From: Pelagibius sp. Alg239-R121
GTDB taxonomy: Bacteria > Pseudomonadota > Alphaproteobacteria > Kiloniellales > Kiloniellaceae
Length of the DNA stretch: 64,000 nt
Direction: 5' to 3'
NCBI RefSeq assembly: GCF_947331435.1
Contig: NZ_CAMZOF010000008.1
Location: 372,001 to 436,000, forward strand
Position numbers and translations under genes: made by a program. Within the stretch, counting starts at the first letter, position 1, and every line of letters begins with the position of its first letter. This document shows, one piece after another, positions 33,823 through 42,581 of the stretch. The notes under the pieces are model-generated. The model saw only the letters and a program-made list of their open reading frames with translations. It ran no database searches and was not told where the DNA came from.

Positions 33823-34527
33823 ATGCCTGATACCCTGGCCCCGCGCGCTGTGATCGGCGTTATGACCCCCGCCATGAACACGGTTGTTCAGCCTGAATTG
33901 GAACTCCTTCGGCCGGACGGCGTAACCAACCAGATGCAGCGCTTTCGATTGGGCGGAGACTCAATTTCGGACGACCTGCCAGAGGAAGCCGCGAAGCTGA
34001 TGGATTGCCAGCCCTCAGCCATTGCTGTGGGCCTGACCACAGATGCGGGGCCCGGTGGGCCGGATAAGCTGAAAAAGCGTTGTGATGAGGTTTCGGAGCA
34101 AATCGGTGTCCCGCTCATGGGGGCATCCTTCGCGGATTATGAAGCGCTGCACAGTTTGGGTGCGACTTGCATCGGTATTGTCACTCCGTTCGATGCCAAA
34201 GTGGATGCCGTCGTTAAGGCCAACACGGAAGCGGCGGGTTTTCAGGTCGTAGCGATCAAAGGTACCGAAGCTCCGTCTCTGCCCGCTATTTGCGAGACGC
34301 CGCTGGCAGACATTCGGAGAGTTTTTGCGGAAGTTGCCGCCTCCGATTGCGATGTGATCCTTCAGGTCGGCACCGCGCTGCCCGTTGTCGCGATGATTGC
34401 GGAGCTCGAAAAGGCGCACGGCAAGCCCATCGTCGCATGTAACGCCGCAGTTTATTGGCAAACGTTACGCAGTATCGGGATCACGGATCCCATCCATGGT
34501 TACGGTCAGTTGCTGGAGTCACATTAA
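33823..34527 (+). CDS. Asp/Glu racemase-fold enzyme, arylmalonate-decarboxylase/maleate-isomerase type
   Basis: Enzyme of 234 residues. One catalytic Cys is visible at 196 (KPIVACNAAVYW). The position of the first catalytic Cys of racemases and maleate isomerases reads GLTTDAGPGG (Thr72, Thr73) with no Cys. This single-Cys layout with Thr/Ser at the other site is that of arylmalonate decarboxylase, so a decarboxylation or a one-base isomerisation is more likely than racemisation. It is fused tightly into the operon (next gene starts directly after its stop). Compare the two-Cys paralogue at 41620. Confidence 0.8.
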   Translation: MPDTLAPRAVIGVMTPAMNTVVQPELELLRPDGVTNQMQRFRLGGDSISDDLPEEAAKLMDCQPSAIAVGLTTDAGPGGPDKLKKRCDEVSEQIGVPLMGASFADYEALHSLGATCIGIVTPFDAKVDAVVKANTEAAGFQVVAIKGTEAPSLPAICETPLADIRRVFAEVAASDCDVILQVGTALPVVAMIAELEKAHGKPIVACNAAVYWQTLRSIGITDPIHGYGQLLESH

Positions 34528-36945
34528 GTGTCTGATCATGCCGAGGTGGTGGTCATCGGCGGCGGCGCTGTCGGGGCCGCAGTCCTTTATCATCTTGCCG
34601 AGGCCGGCATCACCGACACAGTCCTGATCGAAAAGAACGAACTGACATCCGGATCTACCTGGCACGCGGCCGGCAATATCCCGACCTACGCAAATTCCTG
34701 GCTCGGGATGCGGGCAGGCAACTATGCGTGGCAACTTTATAAAGAGCTCGCAAAAGACCCCGAGGCGCCGATCACCTATCGGCATACTTCCGCCATCTGG
34801 CCTGCACACAGCCAAGAGAGGATGCAGCTTTTTCAGCATTTGTGCGGTGTATCGCGCTCTGCGGGATTCGATCTTTCCATGCTTAGCCCGGCGGAGGTTG
34901 AGGCAATGCATCCCTATTGGCGGACCGACGCTACGGTACTGGGCGGCATCCTCGATCCTTATGAGGGCGACATTGACCCAAGCCAGTTAACACAGGCTCT
35001 GGCGAAACATGCACGTGCCAAGGGGGCTCAGGTCAAACGCTTTACACGTGTGACAGGATTGACGCAGCGGGCGTCGGGCGAATGGGAAATTGAAACATCC
35101 CGTGGGGAGATTGTAGCGGGTACAGTGATCAACGCCGCAGGCTCAAGCGGCGCACTCATAGCTGAAATGGCCGGATTGCATCTGCCGGTCATCACGCTGG
35201 AGCATCAATACATGGTGACCAGCGCGCTGCCTCAACTGGAAAAGGATACCGAAACCTTTCCTTTGATCCGGGACCCGGATCTCCGCTTTTACCTGCGCCG
35301 GGAACGCAATGCGCTGCTGTTGGGGTCCTACGCGCACGAAGGGCGTCCGGTCTGGCGCGACGGGGTGCCCGCCAATTTCGACCACCAGCTTTTTGCGGAT
35401 GACATTGATGGCATGATGGCGGTTTTTGAGGCTGCGGCTTCGCACGTACCGCTTTTATCCGATGCAGGTGCGCAGCAGTTTGTAAACGGGCCGATCCCAT
35501 ATGCACCGGACGCGCTGCCCCTGGTCGGGCCCGCAGGCGGCATCCGCAATTTCTATCACGCCACGGGTGTTCAAATCGGCATCACGCATTCCGCGGCAAT
35601 TGGCAAAGCGATGGCCGAATGGCTAAGCGAAGGCGAAACCGAATGGGATCTTTCCGCTTGGGACCCGCGCCGCTTCGGACGTTGGGCGACAGAAGACTAT
35701 GCAGCTGCGCGCGCGTCCGAACATTACGATCTGCAATATGCCATTCCCTATCCGCACCGCATCCTGCAATCGGGACGGCCCGTAAATCAGACTCCGCTTT
35801 ACGAACATCTGCGCAGCCAGGGTGCCGTGATCGGACAGATCGGTGGCTGGGAGCGGGCATTCTGGTTCAAACGGAACGCGGCGGATGATTCAGAGGCGCT
35901 GAGCTTTGGGTATGAACCATGGCAGGACGCTGTGCGCGTTGAGTGCGAAACCGTAAGAGATGCGGTCGGCATCATGGACCATGGCGGTTTCACAAAATAC
36001 CTGCTGGAGGGGCCAGAGGCTGTTGCAGTTCTGAGCCGCTTAATTTGTGGCGCATTGCCCCGGGTTGGTCGTGTGCGCCTGTCATACATGCTGACCTCAA
36101 AGGGGCACATATGGTCGGAAGCGACGATCGCACGCCTGGCGGAAAACCGCTTTCTGCTATGCGGCCCGACGCTGGCCGTTGACCGGGATTTCGATTGGAT
36201 TTCCACCCAAATCGGGCAGGCAGATGCAGCGCTTGCCAAAGGCTATGTGCATGACGCGGCTTTGCTGGTAATGGGGCCCAAGTCACGTGCGCTGTTGCAA
36301 TCCCTGACATCGGCTGATCTGGGCTCAGAAACCGCCCCATGGATGAGCGTGACTGAGATCGAAATCGCGGGCGTCCCCGTCACGGCCATGCGGGTCAGTT
36401 ATGTGGGCGAATTGGGGTGGGAGCTGCATACATCGTCTGATCATCTGACAGAACTTTATCGAGCCATTTGGCAAGCGGGTTTGCTGCACGGCATCTGTAA
36501 TTTTGGCTCCTATGCACTGAACGCCATGCGGATCGAGAAAGGCTACCATGGCTGGGGGGCAGATTTCGGCACGGAATACACCTTGTTTGACGCGGGTCTG
36601 TCGAACTTCGCCAATATGTCGAAAGGCCCGTTCACAGGGCGAGAGGCAGTTGTCCGGCAAGCGAACAACGACGCTGACTGGAACTTCATCGGGATGGAAA
36701 TCACAGACCCGGGTCCCGACCCGCTGCCGTCCGATCCAATTGTGAAAGACGGCGAAGTGATCGGCTATCTCACTTCGGTGTCCATGGGGTACCGAACCGG
36801 CAAGCTTCTGGCACTCGGCTATGTCGAGAAAGGGGCGTTGAACATGGGCGAGGCCTGCAGCGTCCAAGCGTTCGGGACCGAGCGCCGGGCTGTCCGGCAT
36901 TCGCATCATGTCTATGACCCGGACAACCGCAAACTGCGGGCTTAG
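34528..36945 (+). CDS. FAD-dependent oxidoreductase with GcvT domains (dimethylglycine/sarcosine dehydrogenase type)
   Basis: Protein of 805 residues starting with GTG next to the previous stop. The N-terminal half is a DAO-type FAD domain: dinucleotide fold VVVIGGGAVGAAV at 7-19 and GSTWHAAG with His46, the position of covalent FAD attachment in dimethylglycine dehydrogenase. A bridging domain leads to GcvT and GcvT C-terminal domains (MRVSYVGELGWELHTSSDH, GYRTGKLLALGYVEKG) which bind tetrahydrofolate. The likely reaction is oxidative demethylation of an N-methyl amino acid with transfer of the one-carbon unit to THF. Same length as the paralogue at 58214. Confidence 0.9.
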   Translation: MSDHAEVVVIGGGAVGAAVLYHLAEAGITDTVLIEKNELTSGSTWHAAGNIPTYANSWLGMRAGNYAWQLYKELAKDPEAPITYRHTSAIWPAHSQERMQLFQHLCGVSRSAGFDLSMLSPAEVEAMHPYWRTDATVLGGILDPYEGDIDPSQLTQALAKHARAKGAQVKRFTRVTGLTQRASGEWEIETSRGEIVAGTVINAAGSSGALIAEMAGLHLPVITLEHQYMVTSALPQLEKDTETFPLIRDPDLRFYLRRERNALLLGSYAHEGRPVWRDGVPANFDHQLFADDIDGMMAVFEAAASHVPLLSDAGAQQFVNGPIPYAPDALPLVGPAGGIRNFYHATGVQIGITHSAAIGKAMAEWLSEGETEWDLSAWDPRRFGRWATEDYAAARASEHYDLQYAIPYPHRILQSGRPVNQTPLYEHLRSQGAVIGQIGGWERAFWFKRNAADDSEALSFGYEPWQDAVRVECETVRDAVGIMDHGGFTKYLLEGPEAVAVLSRLICGALPRVGRVRLSYMLTSKGHIWSEATIARLAENRFLLCGPTLAVDRDFDWISTQIGQADAALAKGYVHDAALLVMGPKSRALLQSLTSADLGSETAPWMSVTEIEIAGVPVTAMRVSYVGELGWELHTSSDHLTELYRAIWQAGLLHGICNFGSYALNAMRIEKGYHGWGADFGTEYTLFDAGLSNFANMSKGPFTGREAVVRQANNDADWNFIGMEITDPGPDPLPSDPIVKDGEVIGYLTSVSMGYRTGKLLALGYVEKGALNMGEACSVQAFGTERRAVRHSHHVYDPDNRKLRA

Positions 36946-37862
36946 CCGAACCCTCCTTCTATATTCGACCACGTGGCCAAGGCCTGTCCGACGTCCATAA
37001 TCGGACCGTTGTCCTCGTCTTCGGTGCGCATCAGAACCTGCCATGGAACCTCGATCCCATCCTTTCCAACGCGGGCTCCGACGATGCGTCCCGCCTCGAT
37101 CGCCGGGCGGACGGCCCAGCCTGCCAATACGCTGCTTCCCTGGCCGGCGGCAACCAGTTCGACGATGGCTTCAGGCAACTCCACAGTTGCGGTCCAGCGG
37201 GGATAGCTTTCTGTAGGACGGAACAGACGCGCAAACTCCCGGTCCGGTTCAGGGGTCTTGGTGTAGGTAATGAACTCCTCGCCTTCGATATCCACGCCGT
37301 CTATGAAGGCTTTTCCGGCATGGCGGTGGTTGGGTGGCATGATGAACAGCAGCTCATCCCGAAACAGCGCGATCGGGCAGGTCCCAAAGGGGACAGCTTC
37401 GCCCGAGACAACGATCAAATCCACATGCCGATTGGTAAGTGCCTGAATCGGCTCGCGCCCGGCGCTTGCCATGACCTGCAGGTCTACGCCCGGAAGATGT
37501 GTTCGCAAATAGCTCGTGAAGCCGGGCAGCCAGTGATACGAGCTATAGGCTTCTACAGCGATGCGCACAACGTGCTCGGCCCCGCGATCCATACGCCGGA
37601 CATCTTGTTCGGCACGGTCCATCTCAGACAAAACGCGTTCGGCAGTATCAGCGAGATAATCGGCGGCGGGCGTCATACGCAGTCGCTTGTGCATACGCGT
37701 AAAGAGGACGACATCCAGCCGGCGCTCCGCCTCTTTTATGCGATGTGAAAGGGCAGACGGCGTGACACCTAAGGCCTCGGCCGCATCGGTTACGCGCCCA
37801 TGCATCGCAATGGCTCGAATCATCTTGAGGTGACGCAGTTCAAGCAGCGGGCCGTCTGGCAT
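36942..37862 (-). CDS. LysR family transcriptional regulator
   Basis: Regulator of 306 residues. The winged helix reads GRVTDAAEALGVTPSALSHR followed by ERRLDVVLFTR, the MetR-like LysR style. An effector domain follows (AYSSYHWLPGFTSYL...). It converges on the FAD/GcvT gene with a four-base overlap and is divergent from the aminotransferase at 37965. A TGAAA-N13-TTTCA dyad covers its start codon. It probably controls the aminotransferase gene, itself and perhaps the MttB-like operon. Confidence 0.9.
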   Translation of the reverse strand: MPDGPLLELRHLKMIRAIAMHGRVTDAAEALGVTPSALSHRIKEAERRLDVVLFTRMHKRLRMTPAADYLADTAERVLSEMDRAEQDVRRMDRGAEHVVRIAVEAYSSYHWLPGFTSYLRTHLPGVDLQVMASAGREPIQALTNRHVDLIVVSGEAVPFGTCPIALFRDELLFIMPPNHRHAGKAFIDGVDIEGEEFITYTKTPEPDREFARLFRPTESYPRWTATVELPEAIVELVAAGQGSSVLAGWAVRPAIEAGRIVGARVGKDGIEVPWQVLMRTEDEDNGPIMDVGQALATWSNIEGGFG

Positions 37863-37884
37863 GAAATTACCTGAATTACTTTCA
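37862..37884. promoter_or_regulatory. Candidate LysR operator at the LysR start
   Basis: TGAAA (37862-37866) and TTTCA (37880-37884) form a 23-bp interrupted dyad that overlaps the first codon of the LysR gene and lies about 80 bases before the aminotransferase start. Interrupted dyads of this kind are usual for LysR proteins. Binding is not shown. Confidence 0.35.
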
Positions 37885-37964
37885 CAAGAACTACCAATTT
37901 TCTTAATTGCTTTTCATCTGAGGTCAAGTCGAAACTCATGCTCACGTCAGCAGAGGAGTGCGCA

Positions 37965-39242
37965 ATGACCGAATCAGTTCAGGATATGTGGTGTGCACGG
38001 GCGCGATCGGTTTTGCCAGCGGGCGGGTTTGGGAATTACGACCCAAGCATCGTTATCAAAAGAGGGCGCGGCGCCCGTGTCTGGGATGAAGATGGTAAGG
38101 AATACATCGACTACCTGATTGGCTCCGGCCCCATGCTCGTCGGTCACAACCACCCGGAAGTGATGGAGGCCGTACAGGAGCAGCTTGCCAACGGCATGAC
38201 GTATTTTGCCAATAACGCCGCCGGAATCGAATTGGCTGAGGTCATTTGCGAGGCCGTCCCCTGTGCGGATCAACTGCGGTACGTCTCATCCGGATCTGAA
38301 GCAGACATGTATGCCATGCGGTTGGCCCGTGCCCATAGTGGGCGCAATCTTATTCTGAAGTTTGAGGGCGGCTATCACGGCATGTCCGGCGAAGCGCTCA
38401 TGAGTATGGCACCCCAACGGCTGGAGAACTTCCCGCAAGCCGTTCCCGACTCTGCAGGCATCCCCCAGGCGACCCGTGATGGGGTTATTGTCGCGCCCTT
38501 TAACGACATCTCATTTGCGCGGCAGATTATCACCGAATATGCGGATCAATTGGCAGGAGTGATTGTCGAACCTCTGCAACGTCTGATCCCACCTCTACCC
38601 GGTTTTCTCGAAGCCCTGCGCGAAGAAACGACGCGCCACGGGATCGTGCTGATCTTCGACGAAGTCGTAACCGGATTCCGTCTCGCTTATGGCGGTGGTC
38701 AGGAGCTTTATGGTGTTACCCCTGATCTCTGTACTTTGGGGAAAGTCATTGGCGGCGGTTTTCCAATGGCTGCAATTGCCGGAACATCCGACATCATGGC
38801 CCATTTTGACGTCGAGAAAGTCGGTCCCGAAGGCCTCACTTTTCAAATCGGAACCCTCAGCGGGAATCCTGTTGCCGCCGCCGCTGGCTTAAAAACACTG
38901 GAAATTCTGCGTCGTGCAGGGGCTTACGAGACGCTTCGCGCCACCGGGCGCAAGCTGATGAAAAAACTTCAAACCGAGGCCGCCCGAATGGGTTTAACCG
39001 CGACCCTGGTCGGGGACCCGGTCCTTTTTGACATGGTTTTCGCGAAGGCGCCGGTGGCCGACTATCGCGATACCTTAAGAGCCAACTCCGACCAGCAGCG
39101 GACCTTCAATGCATCACTTCGCGCAGATGGGATTCTCAAAGCCCCAATGAAGTTTTACGTATCGCTTGCTCATACAGATACCGAAGCCGAAGTGACCGAA
39201 CGCGCAATTACCCGCGCAATCGAGGCTGTTGCGACCGCGTGA
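37965..39242 (+). CDS. Class III PLP aminotransferase, glutamate-1-semialdehyde-aminomutase-like
   Basis: Enzyme of 425 residues from the ATG at 37965 with GAGGAG upstream (an ATG at 37938 would add nine residues). Schiff-base Lys260 in DLCTLGKVIGGGFP, PLP-ring Asp232 in LIFDEVVTGFR and phosphate loop VSSGSEADMYAMRLAR are all present. The sequence is closest in style to GSAM-like aspartate aminotransferase family proteins. The true HemL usually lies elsewhere; the island context suggests transamination of an amine or amino acid from the methylated-compound pathway. Confidence 0.88.
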   Translation: MTESVQDMWCARARSVLPAGGFGNYDPSIVIKRGRGARVWDEDGKEYIDYLIGSGPMLVGHNHPEVMEAVQEQLANGMTYFANNAAGIELAEVICEAVPCADQLRYVSSGSEADMYAMRLARAHSGRNLILKFEGGYHGMSGEALMSMAPQRLENFPQAVPDSAGIPQATRDGVIVAPFNDISFARQIITEYADQLAGVIVEPLQRLIPPLPGFLEALREETTRHGIVLIFDEVVTGFRLAYGGGQELYGVTPDLCTLGKVIGGGFPMAAIAGTSDIMAHFDVEKVGPEGLTFQIGTLSGNPVAAAAGLKTLEILRRAGAYETLRATGRKLMKKLQTEAARMGLTATLVGDPVLFDMVFAKAPVADYRDTLRANSDQQRTFNASLRADGILKAPMKFYVSLAHTDTEAEVTERAITRAIEAVATA

Positions 39243-39519
39243 AGAGCCTTTAGTGCGACATTGGCACAACTGACGGACTCTGCATCGAAATACACCCGAG
39301 TTGCCGGGCGTCGGCGATACTGTATTTGTTGTTTGTATCCGTTAGTCCCGCAATATCCCGGCTCAACTGGGACGATCGAATTAACCAGCGTGGGACAACA
39401 GGCACGCTAATTCCTATCAAGCCTTTCCTAGAAATATAAGAAACGATCCCGTTTTGACCGAGGCGCTGCGTCTCTGTTGGCTCACATCAGGGATGATTCT
39501 GACGCCAGACCTGCATTGA

Positions 39520-40137
39520 TCACCAAAACTCAATATCATCGGTGTCGGCCAGGACCTTGGAGGCGGTGAAACCATCCGGCACACGCGCGCCGTCGTTGGT
39601 GAGCACCGCGCCGCCGCCGCACTTCAAACATTCATGCCAAATGGTGGTGAGCTGCGCTTGGCCGATGGTGTTGAGGACATTGAAATTGTTGAGCACGAAA
39701 AGCTGGTTGTGCGTATCGTTCACCTGAGTTGCGAACAGAGTCCAGACATAGTCAGCCACCTGAACATCCTTCTTCGTCTCACTTCCCGTCTTGTAACCCA
39801 AGCCCTCAAGGCGGACCTTTTCGGACGGATCGGTGGTCCCGACAGAAGTGGCGCCTTTTCTCTTCAGCTTGCCCGGTGGCTTCATCGTATAGAATTTGGC
39901 GGAGGTGGTTCGCTGGTTCACGCCAATCACCCGCTGACGGTCAACCCGCAGCTTGCCGCTGTGCTTTCCGGTGTCACTGGTCCAGAGCGTAGCGTTGGCT
40001 TGGCCGGCCCCCAGGCCAATCGGATTTTGACTGTGTGCCCGCAAGGTCGCGAGCGCGGTACTGACCCATTCCACGACGATCTTTACGTCTTCTTTCAGGA
40101 CCGGCATTTCATCGTAATTGCCCATAACAATCGTCAT
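39520..40137 (-). CDS. Hypothetical protein
   Basis: About 205 residues from the ATG at 40137, with GGGAG upstream. Third codon positions are strongly G/C, so it is a real gene. No signal peptide or membrane segment. The middle is Lys-rich (MKPPGKLKRKGAT), and a HECLKCGG stretch near the C-terminus has two Cys. I do not recognise the family. It is transcribed against the island genes and preceded by a 10-bp dyad, so it may be an inserted stand-alone gene. Confidence 0.6.
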   Translation of the reverse strand: MTIVMGNYDEMPVLKEDVKIVVEWVSTALATLRAHSQNPIGLGAGQANATLWTSDTGKHSGKLRVDRQRVIGVNQRTTSAKFYTMKPPGKLKRKGATSVGTTDPSEKVRLEGLGYKTGSETKKDVQVADYVWTLFATQVNDTHNQLFVLNNFNVLNTIGQAQLTTIWHECLKCGGGAVLTNDGARVPDGFTASKVLADTDDIEFW

Positions 40138-40183
40138 TTCTTGTGCTCCCAAAGGATATTCATTTTAGTGACAGTAACATCGA

Positions 40184-40228
40184 TCGATCGCGGCGATATT
40201 TTAATCTCTGAATGGGTTCCGCGATCGA
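40184..40228. promoter_or_regulatory. 10-bp perfect dyad in the 40138-40458 divergent gap
   Basis: TCGATCGCGG (40184-40193) and CCGCGATCGA (40219-40228) pair across 25 bases, 47 bases upstream of the hypothetical gene. It may be an operator or a leader hairpin. Nothing else recognisable is seen in the gap before the creatinase-like gene. Confidence 0.45.
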
Positions 40229-40458
40229 ATTGCTCTAGGGATGCGAGATGGTCTGCGCCCGGGCACTGTGGAAAACCGTAACCGATGACTTGATCAACCG
40301 AAAACGAAGGTATTGGACGTCGAAGAGCAACACGAGGAATTCAGCGAAGAAAACTTCAACAGCTTTGAGTTTTTTGCACTTGTTGGAAAAGCCGCGTCGG
40401 TCATAGCTTTGACACCTGCTTTGCGGCACTTGGTGATTCGGATAAGGAAGCGGCAGTT

Positions 40459-41607
40459 ATGTTTTCAGGGCGAATGGACGAACTTCGAAGAAAACTGATT
40501 GAGTCAGATTTCGATGTTGCACTGATCACCGACGACGACAGTGTCTATTACTTCACCGGCTACTACGATTATCTCCATATGGAATTCGGGCGCCCCACGA
40601 TCCTTGTCGTTCCCAGAGAGGGTGAAAGTCTGTTGATCACGCCCAGCATGGAACTGGACATGGCCGAAGCCGCAGCGGTCGTGGACCGGATCGAAGCCTG
40701 GAATGACGGTATGGGTGAGGAATGGCGCACGGCTCTGCCCGCATCGCTCGCCGGGTCGGGCAGGGTGGCAATTGAACCGGACGTCATGCCGCCGCTGGTG
40801 CGCAATTATCTTGATACCATCGTCGCGGTGTCGCGGCTGGGCGACGTTACACCCATCGTTTCGGATATGCGGATGATCAAGTCGGAGGAGGAGATGAACC
40901 TCGCCCGGCACGCGGGTCAGGTGGCGATGGCGATGATGGACGCCGGCCGTGAGGCAATCGGTGACGGTGTCCGGGAATACGAAGTGGCGCTCGCCACCTC
41001 GGCGGCGGGGACGCGCAAGGCGGCCGAACTGCTCGATGCGCACTATCAGGATGCGCGCATGTCACCCAACACCCATTTCCTGCAGATCATGGCTTCGGGC
41101 GCGGAAATCACCAAGCCGCATCATCGTGCGACAACCCGGGTGATGCGTCGGGGCGAACCTGTATTTCTATGCTTCTGCGGAATGACCAACTTCCATCGTT
41201 TCAAGCTCGGCTTCGATCGCACCTTCTGGATTGGCGAAATCGCAGATAAATCACAAGAAGCCGTCTATCGGGTCGCTGTCGAGAGTCAGGCAGCGGCACT
41301 CAAACTGCTGCGTCCCGGCATCACCGCAGAAGAAGTTCATGCTGCCTATGCCGACGTCATTCAGGGTGCCGGCTACGAGTATCCTTTCCGTTGCGGACGC
41401 GCCACCGGCTTTAGTTTTCTGGAGAAACCGCAATTGGTTTTTGGGGACAAGACAGTTCTTCAGCCGGGCATGGTTCTCGCCGTCGATGGGTCGGTCAGCG
41501 TGGCAAGATCTTTCCGCGCCCAGGTTGGCGACAGTTTTATTGTGACCGAAGACGGCTATGAGCAATTGACCATCCACCCCAAGTCTCTGAATGACGTCGT
41601 TCTCTAG
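40459..41607 (+). CDS. Creatinase-like M24 family hydrolase without metal ligands
   Basis: Pita-bread-fold protein of 382 residues. The N-terminal creatinase domain (SVYYFTGYYDYLHMEFGRP) leads to MRMIKSEEEMNLARHAG, a segment nearly shared with creatinase. The five metal ligands of M24 aminopeptidases are absent: the Asp pair region reads LGFDRTFWIG and the Glu region LAVDGSVSV. His221 or His222 (KPHHRATTR) aligns with the catalytic His of creatinase. This points to a metal-independent amidino- or amido-hydrolase, such as creatinase or the ectoine hydrolase group. Creatinase yields sarcosine, which would suit the FAD/GcvT enzymes here; substrate still inferred. It starts an operon with the isomerase at 41620. 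Confidence 0.82.
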   Translation: MFSGRMDELRRKLIESDFDVALITDDDSVYYFTGYYDYLHMEFGRPTILVVPREGESLLITPSMELDMAEAAAVVDRIEAWNDGMGEEWRTALPASLAGSGRVAIEPDVMPPLVRNYLDTIVAVSRLGDVTPIVSDMRMIKSEEEMNLARHAGQVAMAMMDAGREAIGDGVREYEVALATSAAGTRKAAELLDAHYQDARMSPNTHFLQIMASGAEITKPHHRATTRVMRRGEPVFLCFCGMTNFHRFKLGFDRTFWIGEIADKSQEAVYRVAVESQAAALKLLRPGITAEEVHAAYADVIQGAGYEYPFRCGRATGFSFLEKPQLVFGDKTVLQPGMVLAVDGSVSVARSFRAQVGDSFIVTEDGYEQLTIHPKSLNDVVL

Positions 41608-41619
41608 TGGAGGCAGGCA

Positions 41620-42414
41620 ATGTTTAATACAGGCGATAAAGTACGATCGGCGCCACGGACCCCTGAACTTGATGCAGGCCAGCACTGGCGGGCAAAGCTT
41701 GGCTTTATACTGATGTCCACGGATCTCGCGGCCGAATCTGATATGTTTGCCATGGTGCCGGAGGGTGTGGCGATACACTTCACGCGCCTTAAGACCGAGG
41801 ATTATACGACCAATGAGACCCTCGCGCGGCATATCGACGCCATGGCGGATGCCGCTTCCCGCCTGCAACCGGACACCAGGCCTGACGTTATCAGTTACAG
41901 CTGTACGAGCGGCTCGATCGTAAACGGCGAAGAGCAGGTTATGTCTGAAATCAGGCGGGGGGCACCCTACGCGCAGCCCATGACACTGGTGACCGGTGTC
42001 GTCGACGCTCTGCGCGAATTGGGCGCAAAGAAACTGGTCGTCGGCACACCTTATCTCGACGAGGTCAATACCGCCGAAGCGGAGTTCCTGGTTGATAAGG
42101 GCTTTGAGATTCTCGATATCCAGGGTTTGAACCTGGAGACCGGCGTCGAATTCGGACGCGTGACACCGGACTATTGGAAGCGTTTTGCGCTGGAGATCGA
42201 CCGACCTGACGCGGATGCGGTTTTCTTGAGTTGTGGCGGTATCCGGGCTCTCGAAGTTGCCGAGGAAATCGAACAGGAGATCGGGAAACCCGTCGTTACC
42301 AGCAATCAGGGTCAAATGTGGAGTTGCCTGCGCCGTGCCGGCATCAGAGATGAAATCAGCGGCTTCGGCCGGATCTTCTCCAGACCCGGAACATCACTCC
42401 TCCCCGCAGACTAA
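41620..42414 (+). CDS. Maleate isomerase / Asp-Glu racemase-like enzyme (two catalytic Cys)
   Basis: Enzyme of 264 residues. Both catalytic cysteines are present: Cys95 in SYSCTSGS and Cys205 in FLSCGGIRA. This is the layout of maleate cis-trans isomerase and of hydantoin/Asp racemase relatives. It begins 12 bases after the creatinase-like gene. It may epimerise or isomerise the product of that hydrolase. The paralogue at 33823 keeps only the second Cys. Confidence 0.82.
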   Translation: MFNTGDKVRSAPRTPELDAGQHWRAKLGFILMSTDLAAESDMFAMVPEGVAIHFTRLKTEDYTTNETLARHIDAMADAASRLQPDTRPDVISYSCTSGSIVNGEEQVMSEIRRGAPYAQPMTLVTGVVDALRELGAKKLVVGTPYLDEVNTAEAEFLVDKGFEILDIQGLNLETGVEFGRVTPDYWKRFALEIDRPDADAVFLSCGGIRALEVAEEIEQEIGKPVVTSNQGQMWSCLRRAGIRDEISGFGRIFSRPGTSLLPAD

Positions 42415-42581
42415 ACGGCGTTGCTGCTTCAATTGAATGAATCACTCTTGATAGGAAAAACGCTGCGTCCGTATCTGCCTTCGTCATCGCATCCTTGCCA
42501 TAGGCATGATTTACTTCCAGCTTCGAAGCGGAATCAACTGATCAAATTCGAGAACGAGGGAAGGGGCAGGGGCCTCGCAAA

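Noticed and set aside
36325-37044. 239-codon minus-strand frame
   Set aside because: Overlaps the FAD/GcvT gene and the LysR gene end; no domain pattern.
39634-40281. 215-codon plus-strand frame
   Set aside because: Codon third-position G/C bias favours the opposite strand (39520-40137), which also has a ribosome site.
41251-42315. 354-codon minus-strand frame
   Set aside because: Opposite the creatinase-like and isomerase genes, both with catalytic motifs.
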